Assembly (NCBI GenBank): GCA_964478455.1
Contig: CAYZJD010000118.1
Span: 1-11,665 of the forward strand
Direction of reading: 5' to 3'
DNA: 11,665 bases
Source of the DNA: CAYZJD01 sp964478455
GTDB lineage: Bacteria > Acidobacteriota > Terriglobia > Bryobacterales > Bryobacteraceae
This document shows, one piece after another, positions 6,017-11,665 of this stretch; the stretch's first letter is position 1, and the number at the start of each line of letters is the position of its first letter. The notes beneath the pieces were generated by a model. The model made no database searches. It worked only from the letters and a program-made list of their open reading frames with translations, and was not told the DNA's origin. The translations under genes and the position numbers were made by a program.

Positions 6017-7033
6017 TCATTCGCTGGGCGCCAAGGTGGCGACCCCGATCTGGCCGCTGAGACGCTCGTCGGGGCGGGCGACGTTGCCGCCGCCGAACCA
6101 CACGCGCATTCCGGCAGCAGGCGGCTCCACAAGCACGGTGGGATCACAGACGACCTTGTCGTTCCAGGGCTGCGAGCCCTGGAACACCGGGGCTTCGGGG
6201 ACACGTTCCCAGCGGACGCCGTCGGCCGAGCGAGCGAGGCCGATCCGGCGGAACTCTTTCCGGTCGCGACCGGTGTAAAGGATCCAGTAGCTTCCATGCG
6301 ACCGCCAGACGGCCGGCTCGCCGAGGCCGTTCTCATCGAAGGAGCCGGGCGGGCCGAGTTCCAGAATTGGGTTCGTTCGGTACTTGTCCCAGCTCACGCC
6401 GTCCGGCGAGCGGGCCAAGCCGAGGCGTTGGCGGCGCGCCCTGTCCTGGCCTAAATAATACATGTAGAAGAAGTTATCGATACGGAGGACGTAAGGATCG
6501 GCCACGCCGCGCTCATCCCAGCTCCCGCGCGGGCCGGTTTGCAATACCGGTTCGGACAGTTTCGTCCAGTTGCGCGCGTTGCGCGACCGCGCCAGGCCGA
6601 TCCTGGGTGGCCGGCCTGCCTGATACCAATAGAGGAACACATCTCTGGCGTGGAGGAGCGATCCATTGGCCGCGATGTAGTCGCCTTCCCACGTGTCCGG
6701 GTCGGGCGAGATCACCTGGCCGTGCTTCACCCAAGCGAGGCCGTCCGGCGACGTGGCCAATCCGGTGCGCCAAGTGGCGCCGTCGAAGCCAGAGTACAGG
6801 TTGTAGTAGACGCCGTTGACGAACACCAGGGAGGGATTCAGTGCGTCCACGGAATCCCATTCTCCGGGAGCTCCGCGCGCCAGCACCGGCTCTGGCAGAG
6901 GAGACCAGCGAAAGAATCGGGCTGTCCGTGAATCGGCCAGCGGAGGGAGAGCGAACTCCGCATAGGGAACGCAGCCGGCGAGGAGGCAGAGCAGAAAGCC
7001 GGGTGCAAAGAGGGAGCGCAACACCCGGTTCAT
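6017..7033 (-). CDS. Lipoprotein with five-bladed glycosidase-like beta-propeller (GH43/GH32-like)
   Basis: The protein has 338 residues. The N-terminus has a lipoprotein signal with lipobox LLAGC (Cys21), so the product should be anchored in a membrane facing the periplasm or surface. Five repeats of about 50-60 residues follow, each with a (D/N/E)P start, a YY-x-YY-G strand and an (I/L)GLARS-(P/A)DG-W turn. They begin near residues 66 (NPS), 119, 179 (DPY), 239 (EPA) and 297 (DPT). This is the architecture of the five-bladed propeller shared by GH43, GH32 and related families, where acidic residues at blade starts do catalysis. Asp179, Glu239 and Asp297 are candidates, but I cannot assign the catalytic set, and it could be a non-catalytic sugar-binding propeller. 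Its ATG overlaps the stop of the kinase gene (ATGA), and no ribosome site is evident, so expression probably depends on coupling. Confidence 0.85.
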   Translation of the reverse strand: MNRVLRSLFAPGFLLCLLAGCVPYAEFALPPLADSRTARFFRWSPLPEPVLARGAPGEWDSVDALNPSLVFVNGVYYNLYSGFDGATWRTGLATSPDGLAWVKHGQVISPDPDTWEGDYIAANGSLLHARDVFLYWYQAGRPPRIGLARSRNARNWTKLSEPVLQTGPRGSWDERGVADPYVLRIDNFFYMYYLGQDRARRQRLGLARSPDGVSWDKYRTNPILELGPPGSFDENGLGEPAVWRSHGSYWILYTGRDRKEFRRIGLARSADGVRWERVPEAPVFQGSQPWNDKVVCDPTVLVEPPAAGMRVWFGGGNVARPDERLSGQIGVATLAPSE

Positions 7034-8202
7034 TCGGGGATGCGGATCCGCATAGCGGCGCCGCGGCCGGGGTGTGATTCGACGGTCAGCTCGCCACCGA
7101 GACTGCGAACGCGGCGCTTGATGCTGCCCGGCCCGATGCCGAGCGTCTCCATCTCGCCCAAGTTGAAGGTTCCACTGAAGGGGAAACCGGCGCCGTTATC
7201 GTCGATGGTGATCTGGCAGGCGTTGCCGGTTTGGCTTGCGGTAACGGCGACGCGCGTGGCGCGGGCGTGCTTCTGCACGTTGTGGAGAGCCTCGCGGACG
7301 ATCTGGAGAACTTCGTGCATCTTCTCGGTGGGCTCGCGGCCGAGCTGCCCGCTAGTCTGGTAGGAAGCGGCGATGCCGCTGTCCTTTTGAAACTCGGCGA
7401 TGGCCTGCCGCAGGCCGGCGGCGAGGCCGTCGGCAGGGGCCTCGGAGGGGCGGAGGGACCGCAGGAATGCGCGCAACTCGCGGACTTGCGTCGTGGCGGT
7501 CTCCCGGAGGTCAGCCAGGTCCTTCAGGCCCGCCTGCGGGTCGCGCTCGAGCACCCGCCGCAGGACTTCGAGGCGCATTTGCAGGCTGATGAAGTGCTGG
7601 AGCGGCCCGTCGTGAAAATCGCCGGCGATTCGCTGCCGCTCGGCGTCGAGGGCGAGCGCGGTTGCGGTCCTCAACCCGGCGGCTTCGCGGGACAGATCAA
7701 GGAGCCGGCGGGCCGCGCCGTCCTTCTGATAGGCGAGCAGGCAGGCAAGAAGGCCGGCGAAGAGGACGAGACCGAAGAGTGAATCGAATCCCTGGAACGA
7801 AAGGAAACCGACAAAGGCGGCGCACACAGCCACGACCAAGCACACTTCCTTCCAGCGGTGCAGAGTTACGGCCGCGAGCAAGAGGTAGAGGTAGAACGCC
7901 GAATCCAGCCACGAACCGGGATCGATGGCGAGCCGGACGAAAGCAAGAAAGCAGATCGTGTCGAGGAAGAGCCCGAAGAGCGATCCCGCGCCCGGGATTC
8001 TCCAACTCCAGAGGAGGAGGGCCAAGGCGGCGCCGCTGAAAGCAAGGGGCAAGGCCCAGAAAGCCCATGAATCCCCGTGGCCGCCGAGCGCCGAGAGGAG
8101 GTAGACGAGGCCGAGAGCCAAGCGCGCGGCAGCGAAACCGACCGGCCAGGCGCGCCCGGCCCGGGCAATGGCTGAAGGTTCGTCTTCGGATGTCCGAGTC
8201 AC
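7030..8202 (-). CDS. Membrane sensor histidine kinase, NarL type (HisKA_3)
   Basis: The protein has 390 residues from a GTG at 8202, four bases after the upstream stop. An ATG at 8250 in the same frame would add 16 residues but overlaps the methyltransferase end by 44 bases and uses less typical codons. Six hydrophobic helices fill roughly residues 20-158, with no recognisable extracellular sensor domain. A dimerisation helix follows with the HisKA_3 box ERQRIAGDFHDGPLQ (phospho-acceptor His197). The ATPase domain has the N box REALHNVQKH (Asn308), the G1 box DDNGAGF (Asp335) and a G2-like GIGPGSIKRRV followed by SLGG. Such kinases phosphorylate LuxR/NarL-family regulators, but none is encoded in the window. 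The gene sits between an exported methyltransferase and a sugar-propeller lipoprotein and is probably cotranscribed with them. The stimulus is unknown. Confidence 0.93.
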   Translation of the reverse strand: MTRTSEDEPSAIARAGRAWPVGFAAARLALGLVYLLSALGGHGDSWAFWALPLAFSGAALALLLWSWRIPGAGSLFGLFLDTICFLAFVRLAIDPGSWLDSAFYLYLLLAAVTLHRWKEVCLVVAVCAAFVGFLSFQGFDSLFGLVLFAGLLACLLAYQKDGAARRLLDLSREAAGLRTATALALDAERQRIAGDFHDGPLQHFISLQMRLEVLRRVLERDPQAGLKDLADLRETATTQVRELRAFLRSLRPSEAPADGLAAGLRQAIAEFQKDSGIAASYQTSGQLGREPTEKMHEVLQIVREALHNVQKHARATRVAVTASQTGNACQITIDDNGAGFPFSGTFNLGEMETLGIGPGSIKRRVRSLGGELTVESHPGRGAAMRIRIPE

Positions 8203-8206
8203 GCCA

Positions 8207-8755
8207 TTAGCGCCGGTAGAGATAAAGGGTATGACTGCGGCCTTCGCCATCGTCTTCGACGTCCTCGACCTTGTCGGGAGTCCAGCCGGCGATGGCGAAA
8301 TCGTGCGCGACCACGCGCGAACCTTTGTTCAGCTGCTTTTCCAGCATCGGCCGCACCTTCTCGTTGGAGGAGGGCAACAGGTACACGGTGACGAGATCCG
8401 CGGAGCTGACGTCCTGCTTGAGGATGTCCCCGTGTATGATGCGAGCGGTTTTATCGAGGTTCAGGCTCCGGATCTTGTCGGTGCTCTGGCGCCACAGATC
8501 CTTGTCCAGTTCCACTCCGGTCGCATCGGCGTGGAACTTTTGGGCGGCCATGATCACAATGCGGCCGTCGCCGCTGCCGAGATCGAACATCTTCTCGCCT
8601 GACTTCAGCCCGCCGAGCGAGAGCATGCGGTCGACGATGGTTTCCGGAGTCGGATAGTACGGCGCGAGTTTCTCGGCATCGTTCTTGCTCTCCTGCGCGC
8701 CTGCCCAGGCGCAGAACAGGAGTAACAAAAAAGCTGCTCGGTGCAAGGGCCTCAT
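8207..8755 (-). CDS. Exported class I SAM-dependent methyltransferase
   Basis: The protein has 182 residues and starts at an ATG with AGGGA seven bases upstream. Residues 1-20 are a signal peptide (basic MRPLHR, hydrophobic AAFLLLLFCAWAGA, then Gln21). The rest is a compact Rossmann methyltransferase. A TPETIVDRML lead-in (36-45) is followed by motif I MFDLGSGDGR (56-65), the acidic residue after strand 2 in GVELD (Glu82), HGD (Asp110) and YLLPSSNEKVRPMLEKQL (125-142). The pattern resembles DOT1-like/type-12 small bacterial methyltransferases. The signal peptide is puzzling, since S-adenosylmethionine is cytoplasmic; the leader may instead act as a membrane anchor. The substrate is not readable. 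It is the first gene of a minus-strand operon with the kinase, behind a good promoter candidate. Confidence 0.9.
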   Translation of the reverse strand: MRPLHRAAFLLLLFCAWAGAQESKNDAEKLAPYYPTPETIVDRMLSLGGLKSGEKMFDLGSGDGRIVIMAAQKFHADATGVELDKDLWRQSTDKIRSLNLDKTARIIHGDILKQDVSSADLVTVYLLPSSNEKVRPMLEKQLNKGSRVVAHDFAIAGWTPDKVEDVEDDGEGRSHTLYLYRR

Positions 8756-8776
8756 CTCGTGTCCCTGGAATGTAGA

Positions 8777-8805
8777 AGTGTACCGCAGAGCAGAGGCGAT
8801 GTCAT
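8777..8805 (-). promoter_or_regulatory. Sigma70-like promoter of the methyltransferase operon
   Basis: Read on the minus strand, ATGACA (8805-8800, five of six matches to the -35 consensus) and TACACT (8782-8777, four of six matches to the -10) are separated by 17 bases. The predicted start near 8770 gives a leader of about 15 bases that still contains the AGGGA ribosome site. It lies in the 70-base gap after the propeller gene. Confidence 0.45.
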
Positions 8806-8825
8806 GACCCCGGATGGATAAGAAG

Positions 8826-10748
8826 CTAAGGCTCGATGTAGATGCGGACGCGGTTGCTCGCCAGCCCGCCGGCCTGAATGTAAAGCTCGGCCGGGCCGTA
8901 GTTCGTGATGGACGGCAACTGCACTTCGACTAGGTAGAAGCCGACGAAGCCCGGGGCGAGGATGGCGCGGGTGACTTCCACCGGCTCGCGGTCGAGCCAG
9001 GCCTCGACGGGCGCAACCACGCGCGGCGGATCCTGAAGCGGGGCGGCCAGGCCGGTGGGCCAGTCGGGCCGGACCCTGCCGAGACCGGTGGCCAGTACCT
9101 GCACGCGGGAGTGGGAGCGGGCCGGGTTGAGTGCATCCAGCAGCAGACCGCTGTCGCCATCGAGCAACAAGGGCGTGCCGTCGGGATCGATGAAGATCGC
9201 GGGCGAAACAGGCTGCACGGGGAGCTCGAAGGTGAGGCTGCGGGCGCCATCGAGAGAAAGAAGCGTTCTCGGCTCGCGGGTCTCAAATGGGACCTGGATC
9301 TGCGACTCCAGTTCCGAGGAGTGGAGCACCGGCACGTCGAGCACGCCGGCCTGGGCCCTAAGGACGCGGGCTCCGAGGACAGTGAGCAGCGAGCCTGGAG
9401 CCGCGGGCCGCTGGCTGAAGTCGGCGGCGCTGACCACTTGTGGATTGCGGAAGCGGTGCGGCGCCGGCGCAGCAAAGACGCCATGACCCTCGATGGCGAC
9501 GTACAACTGATTGCCGCCAGCGTCGAGGCTCACATCCATCGCGGGGGCATCCGGGAGGTTGCCGCGGAGCGGCATCCAGGCGGCGGCTGGGGAGGGCGCG
9601 TAGCGATCGGCGAAGCTGAGGTAGACACCGCGGTCAGTGGCGGCGTAGATAGCGCCGGTGGACGGGTCGGCGAAAAGGCCGTTAACGTTGCCGTCGGGCA
9701 GACCGGGGGTGATGTCGTCCCAGAAGATGCCGCCGTTGATGGTTCTCAGCACCCGGGGAGATTCTTCTCCGGCCGTGGCGGCCAGCGCGGCCAGGGCGAT
9801 GCGTGGCTCGCGCGCATCGATATGGAACGACCGCACTGTGCCCGGACCAGCCGGCCGGGAAAGCCGCCACGTCTGGCCCTGGTCGGAAGAAACCCAGATC
9901 CGGCCGTCGGAGGCGCCTGCGTAAAGAAGGTCGCCGGCGATCGAGGCGGCGGTAACCTCCGGCCCCAGGCGGTTGCGTGCCAGGAGCAGGGCGGCCTGCT
10001 CAGCGATGAGTGCTGGGTGCTCGGCGCGATGCCAGGCGAGTTTTTCGCCAGGCGCCCACTCGACGATGCCCAGGCCGTCGAGCAGGAGCGCGACGCCGCG
10101 GGTCCCGGCCGGGCTGGCGAGGAGCCGCCGTACCGGCAGATTCGGAAGATCCTGGTTCAACCCACTCCAGGAGAGGCCGCCGTCGGCAGACCGCCAGACT
10201 CCAGAGTCGTTGGCGACGACGATCTCGTCAGGGTTGGCCGGGGAAACGGCGAGGTCCCTCATTTCAGCGCCGATGATGGAGGACTCGCGGAACCGGGTAA
10301 GGTTGAGCCAGTGACGGCCGGCATCGTCGGAGCGGAAGACGTGGGCCCCGAGGGCGTAAAGCCGGGAGGGTGCGGAGCGCACGGTTCGCAAACCCTCCGG
10401 GGACTCGAGCGGGAAAGCCAGAACCGGAGATGGAGGCTCGTCAACAGGCGCGGAGTCCGAAACGGCTTGCCAGGTTTCGAGGTCGCGGGTTGCGTAAGTG
10501 CGCCCGGTTGAGGTTCTGACCAACAGAGTGCCGCCGTCTTCGGAAAACCAGGCCCTGTCCACCGGCCCGGTGACCGGAGAGGCCAGCCCCGTTTCGACTG
10601 CCGTGTTGCCGATCTTGCGCCAGGAGGGGCGCAGGCCGGGGTTGTCGTCGGCCGGCTGCTGGGCCAGGGCTGGCACAGCCGCGAGGAGCAACCCTAGAGA
10701 CCACCTGGGGAGGGTCTTCTTGGCCGGCAGTGGGGCGCTATGACACAT
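8826..10748 (-). CDS. Exported Asp-box beta-propeller protein with Solibacter-type C-terminal domain
   Basis: The protein has 640 residues from the ATG at 10748. This start places a signal peptide at the N-terminus (AKKTLPRWSLGLLLAAVPALA, cut before Gln30); an earlier in-frame ATG at 10850 would put 34 polar residues ahead of it. The middle holds sortilin/BNR-like propeller repeats with Asp-boxes: SDDAGRHW (140-147), SADGGLSW (187-194), SSDQGQTW (287-294) and a degenerate TINGGIFW (336-343). From about residue 438 to the end lies a domain with the acidobacterial TIGR03437 pattern: SAADFSQRPAAPGSLLTVLG, ATGLGRVRPDWPTG, then LAPGFVGFYLVEVQLP. These proteins are extracellular and usually of unknown function; the propeller suggests binding of a protein or polysaccharide ligand. 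No catalytic residues of sialidases are apparent. The ribosome site is weak. Confidence 0.9.
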   Translation of the reverse strand: MCHSAPLPAKKTLPRWSLGLLLAAVPALAQQPADDNPGLRPSWRKIGNTAVETGLASPVTGPVDRAWFSEDGGTLLVRTSTGRTYATRDLETWQAVSDSAPVDEPPSPVLAFPLESPEGLRTVRSAPSRLYALGAHVFRSDDAGRHWLNLTRFRESSIIGAEMRDLAVSPANPDEIVVANDSGVWRSADGGLSWSGLNQDLPNLPVRRLLASPAGTRGVALLLDGLGIVEWAPGEKLAWHRAEHPALIAEQAALLLARNRLGPEVTAASIAGDLLYAGASDGRIWVSSDQGQTWRLSRPAGPGTVRSFHIDAREPRIALAALAATAGEESPRVLRTINGGIFWDDITPGLPDGNVNGLFADPSTGAIYAATDRGVYLSFADRYAPSPAAAWMPLRGNLPDAPAMDVSLDAGGNQLYVAIEGHGVFAAPAPHRFRNPQVVSAADFSQRPAAPGSLLTVLGARVLRAQAGVLDVPVLHSSELESQIQVPFETREPRTLLSLDGARSLTFELPVQPVSPAIFIDPDGTPLLLDGDSGLLLDALNPARSHSRVQVLATGLGRVRPDWPTGLAAPLQDPPRVVAPVEAWLDREPVEVTRAILAPGFVGFYLVEVQLPSITNYGPAELYIQAGGLASNRVRIYIEP

Positions 10749-10921
10749 GCAACGAGTCCATTGTAGCCTGTTCGCGGCTGTTACGGACGGCCAATCTATT
10801 GAATTCTCGCGTCTTTCTTGAGATTTCTTAGATCGGACGGCTACTTGCAAGGCAGGTTTGGTGTAGTATAGGGTTCTGGCGCAGCTCGGGTCGCCCCCGG
10901 GCGCGCAGCGGCGGGATTGTT
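10749..10921. promoter_or_regulatory. Divergent intergenic region between the propeller and FecR genes
   Basis: This 173-base gap separates two divergent genes, so both promoters should lie here. For the plus strand, TTGCAA (10845-10850) and TATAGG (10867-10872) with a 16-base spacer are a weak pair, about 50 bases before the FecR ATG. For the minus strand, TACAAT (10765-10760) is a good -10 hexamer without a proper -35, and it would give a nearly leaderless transcript for the propeller gene. No terminator or long repeat is seen. Confidence 0.3.
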
Positions 10922-11665
10922 ATGCGTGCGGACAGGAGAGCGAGAGCCGCTGGTTGGCTGCTCGTGGCAGCCGCCAGTGTCGCCGTGTGCACGGCGCAAT
11001 CGCTACAACTGTCCCCTGACGTCAGCGGCGCCGCCAAGGTGATCGCGCTTACCGGGCAGGTTTCGGTGATCCGCGACTTGCAGCCATGGGCGCTGGGCCT
11101 CGGCGACCTCGTCCAACTCCGGCAGGAGATCATCACCGGGGAGGACGGTTTCGCCGTCTTCCAGGTTTCCGGCGGCAGCACGTTTGAGGTGTACCCCAAC
11201 TCCCACGTCATCTTCCGCAAGACGCCCGGCAACTGGAAGGACCTGCTGGACGTGTTGATCGGACGCATCAAGGTCCACATCCAGAAGTGGGGCGGCCAGC
11301 CGAACTACAACCGCATCATGACGCCGACAGCGGTCATCTCGGTGCGCGGAACGGTGTTCCATGTGGAGGTGGAGGACGGGGACGCGACGACGCTGGTCGT
11401 GGTGGATGAAGGACAAGTGGAAATCCAGCACGCCCGGCACCCGGGTACGCCGAAGCTGCTGAACGCGGGTGAGTGGCTGCGGATTTACAGAAACCAGCCG
11501 CTGGCGGTGAAGACGGTCGACAAGGGCACTGTGCTGAACGCCACGTTCCGGGCGCTGGCAGACGCGTTTTACACAATCGTCTATCGCAACAGCCGCATCC
11601 CTTCCGTGGGGCGCATCCCGGGCGGCACCGGACCTGGCGGGCCGCCGCTGCCCGGCGATACGGGT
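10922..11665 (+). CDS. Secreted FecR-domain protein (3' truncated by the window end)
   Basis: The frame is open from the ATG at 10922 to the last base, 248 codons with no stop. GGGA lies a few bases upstream as a ribosome site. Residues 1-25 are a signal peptide (basic MRADRRARAAG, hydrophobic WLLVAAASVAV, cut after CTA). Residues about 35-190 form a FecR-type beta domain: an AKVIALTGQVSV strand, LGDLVQLRQEIITGEDGFAVFQ, the hallmark TPTAVISVRGTVFHVEV (134-150, Arg142-Gly143), then VVVDEGQVEI and NAGEWLRI. The visible end (from about residue 225) is rich in Gly and Pro, like a linker or low-complexity tail. Classical FecR proteins are membrane anti-sigma regulators, but the cleavable signal peptide and lack of an N-terminal cytoplasmic sigma-binding region argue for a periplasmic or surface protein instead, as in many acidobacterial FecR-domain proteins. 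Confidence 0.92.
   Translation, partial: MRADRRARAAGWLLVAAASVAVCTAQSLQLSPDVSGAAKVIALTGQVSVIRDLQPWALGLGDLVQLRQEIITGEDGFAVFQVSGGSTFEVYPNSHVIFRKTPGNWKDLLDVLIGRIKVHIQKWGGQPNYNRIMTPTAVISVRGTVFHVEVEDGDATTLVVVDEGQVEIQHARHPGTPKLLNAGEWLRIYRNQPLAVKTVDKGTVLNATFRALADAFYTIVYRNSRIPSVGRIPGGTGPGGPPLPGDTG

Noticed and set aside
5552..6454. Plus-strand frame of 300 codons across the MNT start, leader and lipoprotein gene
   Set aside because: It crosses two well-supported minus-strand genes and their regulatory leader and has no domain features.
7231..7782. Plus-strand frame opposite the histidine kinase
   Set aside because: Antisense to the HisKA_3 and ATPase boxes; composition typical of a GC-rich shadow.
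9111..10511. Plus-strand frame of 466 codons opposite the propeller gene
   Set aside because: Antisense to a gene with signal peptide, Asp-boxes and a recognised C-terminal domain; no family pattern in its own translation.
10818..10823. TTGAGA as the -35 box of the FecR gene
   Set aside because: Five of six matches, but no acceptable -10 hexamer 16-18 bases downstream; the weaker TTGCAA/TATAGG pair fits spacing better.

Overview
The window is a piece of a GC-rich bacterial chromosome, most likely an acidobacterium close to Bryobacterales/Solibacter. The main support for this is the C-terminal domain of the propeller protein at 8826-10748, which resembles the Solibacter-type C-terminal domain (TIGR03437 pattern). 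Several exported enzymes and a secreted FecR-domain protein fit the same group. This assignment comes from reading motifs, not from a database search.

Plus-strand block, 1-4871: the 3' part of a cstA-type pyruvate/peptide transporter gene is followed by a small ybdD/yjiX-type partner, an exported prolyl oligopeptidase, an exported M24 metallopeptidase and a 42-codon signal-peptide stub. Each gene overlaps the next by a few bases (ATGA or a 10-base overlap), so the block reads as one translationally coupled operon. Its likely theme is cleavage of proline-containing peptides outside the cytoplasm, together with uptake of small carbon compounds. The stub ends inside a (CTAG)4 repeat that carries stop codons in all six frames.

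Minus-strand block A, 4927-5626: an overlapping MNT nucleotidyltransferase/HEPN gene pair of toxin-antitoxin type. It is less GC-rich than its surroundings (about 57-60% in sampled lines, against about 68% in a sampled line of the M24 gene). Two perfect short palindromes lie in its leader.

Minus-strand block B, read from 8755 down to about 5755: an exported class I SAM methyltransferase, a six-TM NarL-type histidine kinase, a lipoprotein with a five-bladed glycosidase-like propeller, and a possible 77-residue small membrane protein. The first three genes are tightly packed. A good sigma70-like promoter sits in front of the methyltransferase. No response regulator is present in the window.

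Right end: a large exported Asp-box beta-propeller protein with the Solibacter-type C-terminus runs leftward from 10748. A secreted FecR-domain protein starts divergently at 10922 and runs off the window end. The 173-base gap between them holds weak promoter-like elements only. I see no rRNA, tRNA, CRISPR array, transposase or convincing intrinsic terminator.
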